Assembly: GCF_932526225.1 (NCBI RefSeq)
Contig: NC_064036.1
Span: forward strand, 3,907,501-3,971,500
DNA: 64,000 nt
Direction: 5' to 3'
Origin: Nematostella vectensis
Taxonomy: Eukaryota; Cnidaria; Anthozoa; Actiniaria; Edwardsiidae
Shown: positions 26,206-39,446 of the stretch, one piece after another
Layout: every line of letters begins with the position of its first letter
How positions within the stretch are numbered: the first letter of the stretch is position 1
The notes under the pieces: generated by a model
The model's input: the letters and a program-made list of their open reading frames with translations, nothing else
Database searches by the model: none
Told to the model about the DNA's origin: nothing
Position numbers and translations under genes: made by a program

Positions 26206-27339
26206 TCTTGTTCTGCTATCTTACATGCCCAACCATCCACAGTTATATGTTTCGGACCATAGTCCGAATGTTCGATAGTCTTCTAATTGCTAGAATTACA
26301 AAGTAACGTGTGTTTTGTGTTCATTCCAAGATGGTGGAATCGCGGAATTAAATATCCGTGTTCGTTTAGTTGCTAAGGCAACCATAAGAGTAGTGCCCAG
26401 TTCTAGGTCTGGCGCGAAGTCTATTTTTGTCGTAATTCGGTAAAGTAAAACCTACCCTTATATTTCCTTTTTTTATTTTTTGGACTTTGCTATATATATG
26501 CCAAGGTTTCCTAATTCGACTTGAGAGATTTTGGCTTATATTCGGTCAAAATTATGTTGCTGTTTGGTATTATATGATTTGTAGCCTGTTGTCTATGGTC
26601 TTTGTGGTGTGGCTCTAAAAGAGGGAAAGTATAGGACAAGTCTTGGGCAACAAGCGAGGTTTATGTTAATATTCAGGTGTGCATTTTATTTAATATACAA
26701 TTCTCTACAGTGACAATAAACCGCATCAAACGAGTTTCTTTACATATCCAATCTATCACTGCTCGTGGACGCAAACCACAGGATTTGTTGGGGGGGGGGG
26801 GGCAGTCATATGTATCATATGAAAAAAAGGATAGGTCCTTCAATGACCACTTTTAGGTGAAAGGGGGGGTTGCGCGCATATTCTCCGCATCCCCTGGGTA
26901 CGCGCCGGCAATCGTCAAAATAAGTGGGGCCATCATCTCCCCCACCCCCACCCCTATCGTGCGCTGCGTGCATATAGTTTAGGTAGACCATCATGCGTTG
27001 CGATCCTAGTAGTTCAGGTAGACCATCAAACGTTGCAATCCTAGTAGTTCAGGTAGACCATCATGCGTTGCGATCCTAGTAGTTTAGATAGACCATCATG
27101 CGTTGCGATCCCAGTAGTTCAGGTAGACAATCATGCGTTGCGCTCTTGGAAAGTTGAGTAGACCATAAGGCGTTGGGCCCTTAGTAGTTCGGAACCATCA
27201 TGCGTTGCGCTCCTGGAAAGTTGAGTAGACCATAAGGCGTTGGGTCATCATGCGTTGCGAGCCTAGTTGTTTGGATTGGTCGCGTCTCTCTTTCCCGATT
27301 AAACATGCCATATTCAAGATATGAATATTATTAACTCGT
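26206..27339. other. Intergenic: FHAD1 promoter side and 3' side of the PAN/fibrinogen-like gene
   Basis: No exon is seen. FHAD1 should start in the lower part, with its 5' UTR just above 26205. A minus-strand AATAAA at 26685-26690 could end the upstream gene, leaving a 3' UTR of about 650 bp that includes the repeat at 26965-27260. A G-run lies at 26790-26802. Confidence 0.4.
26965..27260. repeat. About 40-bp minisatellite
   Basis: About seven imperfect copies of TAGTTCAGGTAGACCATCAT + GCGTTGCGATCC. The last copies are rearranged (GGAAAGTTGAGTAGACCATA). It lies just downstream of the stop codon of the PAN/fibrinogen-like gene and may be in its 3' UTR. Confidence 0.8.
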
Positions 27340-30300
27340 TCACTGGATAAGTATGTAACCGAACGCCTTCTGAGACACATCCCCGAGATCACCGCCATTA
27401 CGAGCCTCGTTTCCACAAGAATTGTTCTTATCCATACCGTAGAAGTCCCCGGATGTACCAAAGCCTAGCCGAGAGTTGGACGTGCCATTGCATGCGTTCT
27501 TAAAGCCGATAATACCGATGCGAGTAGATGCCGCTGTTGGTAGTTGGGAGTCGTAGAGGTTGAAGCCTTGTAGCGTGCAGCCGGTCTGAAAAAAAAACAA
27601 TAGAATGAAAGCATTTACCGTAATTGCTCGAATAAGCGCCTCCCCCGATTAAACGCCTAGCGAACGAAAAAGAAAAAAAGAACGCTAGAAAAGAAGCCAT
27701 ACGCGATAAAAGGGTAATGAAAACTGGCAGTATTATCCGCTTTATTCATCACACGATTTTGAAAGTGGTTTGCGAGCACAAGGCAACTATTACACGCTTA
27801 CTTGTAAAGAAGATGAATCGAGAAGCCTTTTCCATTTCTCCACAGGCAACCCGGTAAGAATCTTCTGTCCACTTTTGATGACGTCATACAGGGATGATGC
27901 GGTGTGGTCTACCCTTGTCCAGCGCGTGATTGCGTTGTTCGTCATTCCAAGGCACAGCGCATTGAACGGCGTTCCCCAGTATGTTGACAGCTTGGTCTCC
28001 CGCTTATCCAAACTTAGTCCGTCGTTTTCATTGTAAACTTGCTTGCTTGTCCACAAAGGGGAGTTGTACGTAAACGTTTGCTACCGAGTGACAAATGTAT
28101 TGTTATTATTGATAGAAAGGTAATTGAACGCAGGTTATACAACTTTAAGAACCATTAGTTTTTAAGAAAGCCCATTTTGTATTTCAATACAATTTGGCCG
28201 TAAAAAAATAATTAAAATGAATATTTATTATTATTTATTACCACCCCTGTTAGCACAACATCTTCTGACAATCTTCAACAAGCTCTATTATTTCTCGAGT
28301 ATTTTCTAGTCGGCAAAGGGGGGGAGGGGGGGGGGGACGAGGGGAAATACCTTTCTGGTTGAGGCACGATTAACTCACCATTGAGCCGTCTATTTTCATG
28401 ACCAGCGTCCATCCTCCCCCTCCACATCCGGGGATGTCCTCCATGTGACAGTAAACACGTGTACGCGTGGATCTGGGCGGCAACTTGATATCGTACGCGC
28501 CATTCGCGGTCGCCCTGTGTCAAAATTTGACGCGTACGTTTATTTCTAGCAAAGTCCAAAGTCGTGGCTAGTCTGAGAAGCCACTCGCTCGAAGGCGAAC
28601 ATGAGCGGTTACCAAGCAAGCTAATTCATGGCAAAAACTCGTTCCAAAACAATTAGCAACGATATCGGGGATATAACATGTTTATCGTGAAAGGTTATGC
28701 TGTAGAAGACAAAGAAACAGTTGGCAAATGATAGGCATTTTCAATAACTCACCCGTCCGTGTTGTAAGCGTCACGGCACGATCGAGGTAAGTATCGACTG
28801 CCTGGATCTACAACAAGCATAAGAAGACTTATATATTATAACGGGTACCCTGTGGTTAAATTCATAAATCATGATTCCACTATCACGGGCTGGTTTAGAG
28901 GTATAAATGGTTTCTCTGACTAATCTTTCAGTCATGCTATTTGAGAAGATGTGTGTGAGAAAAAGCAATAAAACTGGCGGGAAACCGGTAGAACTAACCC
29001 GTGCTTGGTGAGCAGGCGGTCTGCCCTGGGCAGCGGCAATCACATTGGTGGTCGGGATGGACATAATTCAGTGTTTTGTTCTTGGTTATAGGCTGTGGCG
29101 TGAAAAGATAGGAGAAATACTTAGATCGCGATCTCGAATGAAAGTTGTATAAGAATATAAATAGTAATGAATAGGACAATGGTAAATGCGATAAAAGGTG
29201 TGCACATATGTAAGTATTTTTTTAAATAAAAAAATGAGATAAATGACGGGAATCGATCTCCCTACTTGCGGCTCGGATGCTTAAGTACGATAGGTCGCAA
29301 GATTCGCCATGGGATCAAAGGCTTTTCGCAATTGAGGACTCACGAACATGGACTCCTTTAGGATCGAAACCGGAATTAATTTTGTGGTGGAAGGAGAACC
29401 GGAGAACTAGGATGAAACCCCCCGAAGCAAGGGCGAGAACCAAAACAAACTCACGTTGGAACCGGAACCGGAACCGGAATCGAACCCGAAACCCCTGCAC
29501 CACCTAAGTCCAGAAATATATTCTTACTTGCTGCTGTTGACGGTGGCATATGATGAACTTTGTGTTGGCATTTCTGATTGGCTGCGCTCTGGTGACGCGC
29601 GGTGCATCATGGGCCACGGATAGGTTTAACTACCCACATGCATCATATATATCGATTAAAACTGATTTGAAAATTTTTCGACAAATTGGCTTCTAGCCAG
29701 ATGTGGGCTCATAGAATTAAGCGCTTTTTCGAATAAATTCAATTTTAAGCCGGTTTGTTTTTCAGGGATATTTATGTTTGTATCTGTGGATAATTGCGAC
29801 AGGTTTTTGAAATGTCGGCTCATCATTCGATAACGGTGATAGCAGACCTGTCCGAGAGAACAAATAGAACCAGAACCTTATATTGCATTCACGTTAATCT
29901 ATAAATCCATTAGATCTTTTATTTCTTAAGATTAATCGACTGTTCTGAAAATGAAAGGCAACTTCAAACATTTGGTGAAGCTAGTTCGCAGAGAAACCGA
30001 ACTTTATTGAGAACTGCAAAACAACAGCTAAATGTGCAGGCAGTTTTGACTCAGTCCTTTCGGTGAACAAAGTAATTATCTATAATAAGTATGAGAAAGT
30101 ATAATAAAATATATATCAATTTAAAATAAGAGAATCTTACTCTGAGTTGGTGGAATACGACATCTTTGCTGTGTCTTAGCATAAATTCGCCATCGGTGTT
30201 ACGGCGTAACCCATGGTCATTCAACTCGCACACCCCAGAAACACGATCAAAATTGTACGAGACGCATTTGGTCATATCTTGACAGAGCATTGTACACTGG

Positions 30301-30443
30301 ATCCATTCTCGACGAGAGCTATAGCTCTCTAATACATGTCCTGGTAAATACCGGTCCATCAGGGTGAAACCAGTGAAACCATTTACTCGTTCCCAAATAA
30401 CCAGTACCAAGACGACGATTCCAAGCAATATTTTAATATGCAT
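27340..30443 (-). CDS. Secreted PAN-domain plus fibrinogen-related protein (skeletal-matrix-protein-like)
   Basis: Six exons: 30141-30443, 28999-29092, 28753-28807, 28379-28514, 27802-28080, 27340-27585. Phases are consistent and the product is 370 aa. Residues 1-22 are a signal peptide (MHIKILLGIVVLVLVIW). Residues about 25-100 carry a PAN/apple-like cysteine pattern (IQCTMLCQDMTKCVSYNFD, GVCELND). A short Cys-rich linker follows (CDCRCPGQTAC). The last 230 residues form a fibrinogen-related domain: YNTDG, then VYCHMEDIPGC, GGGGWTLVMKIDG, STYWGTPFNALCLGM and TRIGIIGF...NSRLGFGTSGD. The same architecture occurs in coral 'uncharacterized skeletal organic matrix' proteins. In an anemone the role is unknown; an extracellular matrix or lectin-like function is inference. 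Confidence 0.88.
29456..29492. repeat. GGAACC hexanucleotide repeat
   Basis: A short run of GGAACC with minor variants, intronic in the PAN/fibrinogen-like gene between its first and second coding exons. Confidence 0.7.
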
Positions 30444-33330
30444 TTTCGCTCTGGCAAGCTTAAGTCCTTTCGTGCAGGTTTTATCTTGCACCTCTTGTTT
30501 TTCTAATGTTCTTTCTAGCTATCTCTTCGTGATTAATAGTCGAGGCTATCGGTGGGCTGTCGTATTAAAAGCGTACAGTACAATAGGTAGATCCGGTTAT
30601 AATGGCGGGAAAATCGCACATCGCCGCTTTCGTCAGGTCTCTTCTAAGCTAACACTGATAATGGAAAGAAGACAAATATTTGAGTCTGCATGAAAATGAA
30701 ACCGCTACCATTGATTTTCTTTAGAGTATAATGCAGTTAAAAGGTTTAACTTGATTGCTTTCTTTTACCAAAATGAGGAATTATATGTAGTATAGTTACT
30801 CTATCTTCAAAAGAAATAAACGAAATATTTTTTCTTCTTACATTATGTAAAACAAATTTTTTTTCTTACTAGCAGTTTATTCGGTTTTCCTCTTTAATTA
30901 AAAGAGGTCGATTTGTGGGTTTTGTAAACTGCAGAACAGTTTAAAACGTTTTGGGCTTTCTCTTTAGATTTTATCTAATTAATAAAAGCATCTTTTGTGA
31001 AAAACCATCTAGAAAAACGTCATTTACTAAAAAAAATATATATTCATCATTGGAATAGTGTTTTTCAAGTACTACGGTACCGACTTTAGTTCCCCTGGCT
31101 GAAGGCTTGTCTGTTGAGGAGATTTACGAGTTCACATTTTCTACTTTCATTATTGCTTTTCACTGGTGATTGCTAATGAAGTTAGCACAGGTGGACAAAT
31201 CTGCCAAAGTATGGTAAATATATCTTTAGAACACTTCACTTGTGAGTCACGAATGCTCGACAAAAATCAGTAGACCAATGATTCATTTACTGACACACGA
31301 GAAGACTATGTTGGATGTAATAATTGCTACTTGAACTCACAAGTACAGAACCTTATATTCGTTCGTTGACTTAGAATGACAAAAAGCGACAAAAATTGGC
31401 TTTTAGTTTTTCTGTTTAAGTAATCAATTCGGCCATTGGTAAAATACATTTAGCAAAAGCTGTCTAAAGTGTAGTGTAATTGGACCATGTTTAAAAATCT
31501 CAGTGACTCAGCCACTTTATCACAATTAGGTTTCTGTTTCAAGTTACACGTTTTTTTTATAACAATGAAGCCCCCTTTGCGCACCGGGAGTTATTCCGCC
31601 TTTGCGCACCGTGAGTTATTCCGTCTTTGCGCATCATGAGTTATTCCGCCTTTGCGCACCGGGAGTTATTCCGTCTTTGCGCATCATGAGTTATTCCGCC
31701 TTTGCGCATCATGAGTTATTCCGCCTTTGCGCACCGGGAGTTATTCCGCCTTTGCGCACCGTGAAATATTCCGCCTTTGCGCACCGGGAGTTATTCCGTC
31801 TTTGCGCATCATGAGTTACTCCGTCTTTGCGCATCGTGAGTTATTCCGCCTTTGCGCACCGGGAGTTATTCCGCCTTTGCGCACCGGGAGTTATTCCGTC
31901 TTTGCGCATCATGAGTTATTCCGCCTTTGCGCACCGGGAGTTATTCCGCCTTTGTGCACCGTGAGTTATTCCGCCTTTGCGCACCGTGAGGTATTCCGCC
32001 TTTGCGCACCGTGAGTTATTTCGCCTTTGCGCGCCATGAGTTACTGAGCCTTTGCGCATCGTGATTAATACAGTAAGGTATTAAGCCTTTGCAAAACCGT
32101 GAGTTATCGAGTCTTTGCGCACCGTGAAGTATTGTCTTCGCGCACCGTGAAGTATTGAGACTTTGCGCACCGTGAGGTATTGAGCTTTTGTGGACATGGT
32201 GAGTTTTTAAGACCTTGTACACAATGAGCTTCGTTCTCTTTGGCTGAGGTTTTGAGCCGCGCCATGAGCTATTTAGCTAATGGGCATACAATTCCAAGTG
32301 AGATTATTCACACATATTATGAGCCTTATGTGAGGTGCAATTAGAGGAAAGTTGAAGTGAAATATTCCTTGAACAAACCCCTAACCATTCGAGAACAAAC
32401 ATTTTTAGATAATCAGGTGGAAAAAGTAAAAGGTGGGGGAAAGTACAAAACCTAAAGAATAAAAATTGTGTATTCGTCAAAACTAATTTGGTATTTGAAA
32501 ATAAACTAGCTTTCTTTGTTATGCTAATAAATAACTTTCTGCTTTGATATCACAAACTTATGAAACAGTTTTACGACCAAGAATAATCGAGTTCTAATCA
32601 AATCACATGCTCCGTCAAACCAGGGAAGTGTACACTTATATTAAACTCGTTCCAATAACGCAGCGGAAACAATCATTTCACTTTGTCAAAATCAAAAGTT
32701 AACAAACAAGTTCTGCCATAGAAACACACCTCATAAATTATTAACAAGTTGCATTCACTAAAACAATATATAGGGATCTGATAATAATAGTTATTAAATA
32801 TTGATAAAGCTTACAGGAGTGTTGTATTTATTTTCTTGTTAAAAAGGCGTTATTTTGACGTGTTTCATTCCGCTTCTAATAACGCGTCTTTTATTCTTGA
32901 AGTTTGGCCTTTCATGGTACCAAGAGGACTATTTTGAATACAAAAGATGGTACGTATATATTTGTCTTGTTTGCAGCAAAGAGAAGCAGCAGCAAAGTCT
33001 ATAAGTCTTTCAAGATACAATTAAGAGAAGAATCTAATAAAAGTCTGGTTTATTGAAAGTTAGGGCCTTAAATAAAATGATTCAGTTTAGGAGTAGTAAG
33101 CGGCCAAAAATTAACAAGATAAAATTAAGAGTAGGAGAATGTAATACAAGTCTCGTTTATTTAAAGTTTGGATCTTAGATCAAAGATATTCGTTTTTTCT
33201 GACACTATCAACAGTGTTAGATATGCGACAAAAATGCCATAAAAAGCCTCGCCAGCCAACACCTCCCAATTTCAACGCAGATGTGTTTACACTTTGATGC
33301 ATTTTTCAATTTTAGCTCCGGTTTTACTAG
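30444..33330. other. Intergenic region between the PAN/fibrinogen-like gene and the channel-like pseudogene
   Basis: AT-rich, with no coding exon that I can support. Apart from the 25-bp array at 31575-32190, nothing structured was seen. The lower part should contain the promoter of the minus-strand gene. Confidence 0.5.
31575..32190. repeat. 25-bp minisatellite, TTATTCCGCCTTTGCGCACC
   Basis: About 24 copies of a 25-bp unit (CCGCCTTTGCGCACCGGGAG + TTATT), with alternating variants GCACCGTGAG, GCACCGGGAG and GCATCATGAG. It decays toward the 3' side. The apparent ORFs are by-products of a 25-bp unit in which several frames are open. Confidence 0.92.
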
Positions 33331-34426
33331 ATAATTCTCATAATTCTTTGCTCTGTGGTCGCGTTTTCTACAAAAGGAAATGTTGGAACTGATGAACCCG
33401 GTGGAAATGGTGAGTATTGAGCTTGAATGGAAGGGGCAAAATCTAAAGCAAGAACTCTTGTTCAACTTCTGGTAACAGTGGAACCACAATACTGTATAAT
33501 GATGAAATTCGAGATAACAATAAACGTGCCCAGTCTAAGGCACAATTTGTTACAGTAAAATGTAAAATCTGTCGTTATCAGAGGAAATATTCGGATACTA
33601 AAACCCATGATGTTGTCCCATTGTATCGTATTTTGCTTTCTAAAATTTCTTATTTGATGTCCACCAGACCCCGTGCACGCCCCCGACTCTACTCCAGCCC
33701 TTGCAAGGCTTGCAGATAAGTTCTACGAAGAACGTTTTGAGAGGGTAGTTTCTTTGCCGGCCGATAAATCAATCATAAGACCATCATTATTACCATTTTA
33801 TAGCAAGATTCTACAGGAGGAATCTGAAGTCTCTTGTTACAAAAACTGTATCGTCAGAAAAGTAACATTCTTCCGACCGACAGAGGCCGGGGATTACCAG
33901 TTCGGATTGAGATGCAACGAAGCATGTATTTTGTCAATAAGCCAGGAGGGAAACTATACTAACTTGACTACCATCAACACTGCTAATTCGACGAATGGCC
34001 AGTCAATTCAGTGAGTTCTAGTACTACTATCATAATTTTGGAAGTCTTTTCTATTCGCTTTTGGTTTCTGGGACTTTAGCATCTGAATATTTGTAGTCCA
34101 TAGGTGAAATACATCGGCTTTATTCCATTTTTTGAAACATGTTGACATTTTTCGATATCATTTAACCCATTTTTTTACGCAAACTACCTTGTGCTCAAAT
34201 TCTAAAAACCGTTCATAACGCACAAATTCACAAAAGGCTTTTAAAAATGAAAACATTTGCTTTAAAAAGACTTCATCCGAATATTTCTTATGACGTAAAA
34301 CAAAGCCGTTAAAAAAGCACTGCGGGTCAGCATTTTTCGAAAAAAGCGTTGTTATTATACTAGGTTTATTATTATTTCTAGGGTCTCGGTCTCAAACTCA
34401 TCAGGGTTGCCTCTGCCAGGCCGCTC

Positions 34427-34862
34427 TGTCAATCCTGAATACGCGCACACCCCTATTCCCCCTTGGACAATCCTGAGTACGCGCACATCCCTATTCCCCC
34501 TTGGACAATCCTGGGTACGCGCACATTCCTATTCCCCCTTAGGAATCCTGGGTACGCGCACACCCCTATTCCCCCTTAGGAATCCTTGGTACGCACACAT
34601 CCCTATTCCCCCTTGGACAATCCTGGGTACGCGCACATCCCTATTCCCCCTTGGACAATCCTGGGTACGCGCACATCCCTATTCCCCCTTAGACAATCCT
34701 GGGTACGCGCACACCCCTATTCCCCCTTGGACAATCCTGGGTACGCGCACACCCCTAATCCCCCTTGGACAATCCTGGGTACGCGCACATCCCTATTCCC
34801 CCTTAGACAATCCTGGGTACGCGCGCATCCCTATTCCCCCTTAGACAATCCTGTGTACGCGC
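34427..34862. repeat. About 38-bp minisatellite
   Basis: About twelve copies of ACAATCCTGGGTACGCGCAC + ATCCCTATTCCCCCTTGG, with a shorter variant (TTAGGAATCC). It is in the pseudogene intron between exons 33668-34010 and 35043-35170, away from both junctions. The ORFs across it are by-products of the repeat. Confidence 0.9.
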
Positions 34863-35203
34863 CTATGGCTTTTCGCAATCAATGTCTCTATGCTACCATG
34901 GATGAAGTGTGCTTATTGTTAGGCTAACAATAAAACGGGGTTCTGGCATGCGTTGAAGTGCACGTGCCGTCGATTTTGAAAATAGGATCAGATATGGTTA
35001 TTCTTTAATCCTCCGTCTATAAAACTTGACTTTTGATTTCAGCTGGACTAATTGGCTATTTGTGCAAGGTCTTCGAAAGTTTACCGAATCCACCATAAAA
35101 GTTGTTGGCTTGAAAAAAGCTGGGATAGGCCCTTCAAATCTCGCTGCTTTGGCCAAAACAAAGGAAGATGGTAAGTGTTACAGTAATACCATGAACATAA
35201 ACC

Positions 35204-35355
35204 AGGGGCGTAGCCAGGGGGTGGCCCAGGGGGCCCGCCCCCCCCCCCTTCTAGCAGCCAAGAATACAGTAAATGTATGAGACATCTAAAATACAGGAAA
35301 AATGCCTTGAAAGGGCCTTTTGAGCCCCTTCATGTTAAAAATCCTGGCTACGCTG
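35204..35355. mobile_element. Short interspersed TIR element, copy 2
   Basis: It begins CAGGGGCGTAGCCAGG and ends ATCCTGGCTACGCTG, and shares interior blocks AATACAGTAAAT and AAAAATGCCTTGAAAGGG with copy 1 at 10252-10385. It is inserted just after the donor of pseudogene exon 35043-35170. Confidence 0.75.
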
Positions 35356-35446
35356 CTTTAAACATTTCACATGGCCGCACGTATATCAGTTTGTTGAAGG
35401 AGATTCCGATATTTACACGCTTATGTTGACTGTGTTTGAATCTTGT

Positions 35447-35988
35447 AACACCTAGCTCGATATTAACACGTTTATTGTGTTTGGATCTTGTAACACCTTG
35501 CACGATATTAACACATTTATTGTGTTTGGATCTTGTAACACCTTGCACGATATTAACACATTCATTGTGTTTGGATCTTGTAACACCTTGCACGATATTA
35601 ACACATTTATTGTGTTTGGATCTTGTAACACCTTGCACGATATTAACACATTCATTGTGTTTGGATCTTGTAACACCTTGCACGATATTAACACATTTAT
35701 TGTGTTTGGATCTTGTAACACCTTGCACGATATTAACACATTCATTGTGTTTGGATCTTGTAACACCTTGCACGATATTAACACATTTATTGTGTTTGGA
35801 TCTTGTAACACCTTGCACGATATTAACACATTTATTGTGTTTGGATCTTGTAACACCTTGCACGATATTAACACATTTATTGTGTTTGGATCTTGTAACA
35901 CCTTGCACGATATTAACACATTTATTGTGTTTGGATCTTGTAACACCTAGCTCGATATTAACACATTTATTGTGTTTGAATATTGTAG
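35447..35988. repeat. 45-bp minisatellite ending at the acceptor of exon 35989
   Basis: Twelve near-identical copies of TATTAACACATTTATTGTGT + TTGGATCTTGTAACACCTTG + CACGA. The final copy reads TTGTGTTTGAATATTGTAG and is the real 3' splice site; array copies read TTGTGTTTGGATCTTGTAAC, so their AG has become AA. The unit is 15 codons and open in several frames on both strands, which explains the long repetitive ORFs. Confidence 0.9.
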
Positions 35989-38900
35989 AACCAAGCGCTC
36001 CTACCGATAACATGGTCGTCCAAGACATGTTCAACACTTCCACCATCATCGTACAGTGGCGCCAAGTGCCCCGCCTACACCGCAATGGGATCATACGAGG
36101 CTACAGGCTGGAGTACGTGCAAGTCAAGCCCAGCGGGAAGTTCACCCCCAAGGTGCTTTTTCCCCTCCTAATGTCCATGAGATGGTTCTACAGGCCTTGG
36201 AACCCTCCACGACATATTCTTTTAGCTTGTCCGCGTTTACATTGGTCGGAATAGGCGTAGCTGACGTAAAACTCGGGGGTGAGTTAATTAAGACATTGTA
36301 TTGTATTTTTACCGTCCACAACTATCATCTCCATAACCACAGTCAACATCAATATAATGTTCTTCGCCATGTTATCAACCGCCGCCACCCAAATATCATC
36401 ACGAGCCCCACAATCACCTGCCAATTATCCCACCATCATCATCACATACACCAGTACCTCTCTCTGCCTTCATGATGGCAATGATAAAGTAAAGGTCTGG
36501 TGAAGGAATCACCATCAATTACCATCATTAACACCGCAAAATATACCATCACGAACCCCACAAACACTCACCAATCATCATCAGCACCGGCACCATGCGA
36601 TATTTTACATAGAACGTGTTCGGCACATGTAAGAAAATTGCGTCTACCCGAACCAAAACAAATAATGACTGGGGCTCTTTCTCCCTTCTCCCCTATTCCC
36701 CCTTCCAGAAATTTTTCTATCTACAGCCTTGATCATCATGATGAAGATTATCACTTCAAAACCGGTCAAATTCACCATTTTCTCCTTGTTTATCTGTAAC
36801 AACAACAAAAAAAACATTCAGCCTACAAATTGCATACCAACTAAAAGGTCCTTATTACAGTTATTATAGACATAGATCATTGCTATGATCATTACTGACC
36901 TGAACACTCGCATTCCCAGCAACATGTAAGTGCCCCAAGGAACTGCAAACGAACTGGTGGACAATCCCTCCGTACCTGATAGCCGACGAAGGCAGCGTCA
37001 AACTTAGCGGGATCTTTGGACCGCTTGCCGTACAGATCTTAGACTATGCTTGCGGGCTTTGCACCAACGGGCATAACAAGGCCATGGTACACTTCCACAC
37101 GTCAGGTCTCGGCCGGCCCGCACAAAAAAGCTCGCAACTCGACGTCATCAAGGATATTGATGACATCACAGACATCAGTTTCCCGATCCCTGGTCATAAT
37201 GAAGAATTAAGTTTATGGAGAAATACGTTTACTTGCCTCTAGTGCATTCCCCGGGTATCGCCTTTATCGTACACAAGCATAACGCCGGCCAACAACAAGC
37301 CGATGCCATGTAGAGCTCTATACTCGCGTGTTGGCCCGTTACTGCGCTCTTCGTCTTGATGTGTTACATCGTTGGCGTGATTTTGTGGTTTACGGTGAGT
37401 CATATTCTATCTTGCATTGGCATGGCTCGTAGTAGCCGATCAAGGGGAAGGTTTAGGGGAGTTAAACTCTTACCCCCCCCCCCCCCCTCCCTCTAGGGCT
37501 GTTCGGGAAAGGTTTATGTCCAAAAAATGCCATGCAGAATGTTTCTCTTGGGTACATGACCATCCATCGTTTTTTGCTTCATTCTTTTTAAATATGAGAA
37601 TAGAGGAGTTTGAGGTTCAGCCCTAGTCATAGCCTAACTTTCCCTCGTTCTGTCTATTATCTCAGATAGTATTTGTGTCTATATGCGAGACAGAAAACCA
37701 AATGCAACAGAATCATACTCCCCATCTCCCCCGCCTTTGTCATCTCCCTTTAGGCGAAAAGCTAGATCGCGCCCCTGAAATCTGCTTGCTCGTCTCGTCA
37801 GCGTATACTTGACGGGCTTTCCTGACCTAGCTATTATTGTGCAATTACACCAGCCACAGAAAACTGGTAACAATATTCGAATATGGAATGGATTGACCTT
37901 ATTTGCATCGAAAACCCAGCGCTCACACTTTGCATCTGTCACTTAACACAGGAAAACCAATCTAATGCGGAGCAGTTCCCGCCAACCTTTGTCACGTGAC
38001 GTGGATCCTGGGAAGGAGCCTGGTTCAGTTTCATCACCATGACGACCGTTGGGTGAGATTGTGTTTTGTGTGGCAGTACAATTCATCCATTATATAAAAG
38101 CAAACATCTGGCCAGGTTATGAGTCTGTGCAAATTTTTATTATCATCATAATCATCATCATCATTCTTCTTATTATTATTTTTATTTTGAATTTAATGTA
38201 AATTAGCATTATTTTTATTTATTTGATAAACGCCGCTTCTGATCATTTCTTCATATATTTTTCAAATATATATATATGGGGGGGGGGGGGAAAGGAACAC
38301 GTGCCTATAGTGGCCCGCCCCCTGCTAACGGCCGTGAAGGCTTTTTTAGATAGCACGATTTAGTCTTATACAACTTGCCTACATGACCTCTACAACTCGT
38401 CCAGACTAAGAACATATTCAGGAAAAGCGAGAGAAAAAAGCTCATATGTCCCTGGCTTATTGGGCTGATTCTCTTCCATATCAAACTCAGGATGTTTCAT
38501 TTATGCTATAAAGTGTTTATAACGAACTCGTTTCCTTGATGAGAGAGCGCACGTTGTTATCCGAAAGTACCGCGCGCGCTTAGGCCAAAAATACAAGTAA
38601 TAATTCCCATTCGATTCGTGAGATGCCGTAATAAAGTCATAGTTTAATTCTAGCATATGTAGGTAAAATCGTGCTGTCTAAATCAGCCTTTAGAAAATCG
38701 CCTGGGATCTTTGCCCGGGATCTGCATCAGAAAGCACATGCAAAAACACTTTTTTTCTTGACATTTCCACAGCTATGGCGACAGAGCGCCTCTGAGCAGC
38801 CCTGGAAGAGTAGTGGCATTTGCCTGGACGCTGATTGGCTTGGTTGTGCTGTCAATCTTTATGGGACAGATTACGTCATCCCTGACAACCAAAGTGGTTA

Positions 38901-39446
38901 CCATGCTCTATGGCACAAATGTAAGTGTGGTCTTAGAAACACAACAGACAACGTCGCCTGTTATGCATTCTTTTACAATAACAAGGCTGTGATTAGTGTA
39001 AAGCTCCAAAGAATCATTCTATGAATACTTTTTTCTGTGACCTTGCCTTGTTGTAGCCGTTTAGCACCAAATTATTGCTCAATGACTTAAAAAACAACAT
39101 TAGCGATAGGGTCATGGATTTTTCTCATGTTCATGCGCCGCGGCGCTGCGAACTCGTCCAGAATCTTTGTCGAATATAGAAGAGGAATTGATGGAATTTA
39201 TATGCATAGCATATTTGTACCACAAGAAATAATCGGTTTTGTGAGAACGTCTAAAGAATTACAAATTTAATTTCCATTTCATTATTACTGGCATAAAAAA
39301 ATTGTTGTATAACTAGCATATTGGTAATGAAATTAGTTTCTCATCGCATCTTGTTTGCATAGCATTGTGTGCTTTAAAATGGGTGGTGATTTAAGAGTCT
39401 GGTAAACAATCTGTTTCAGGTCAGCGCAATTGCGAACTCTACCGCA

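Noticed and set aside
31575-32190. CRISPR-like direct repeats
   Set aside because: Units are contiguous without unique spacers and the genome is eukaryotic; this is a minisatellite.
34407-34927. 145- and 113-codon ORFs rich in Pro, Trp, Arg
   Set aside because: They run over the 38-bp minisatellite in an intron, and the frame moves with each unit.
35436-36254. Long repetitive ORFs on both strands, up to 272 codons
   Set aside because: The 45-bp unit is 15 codons and stop-free in several frames; only the part after 35989 is a real exon remnant.
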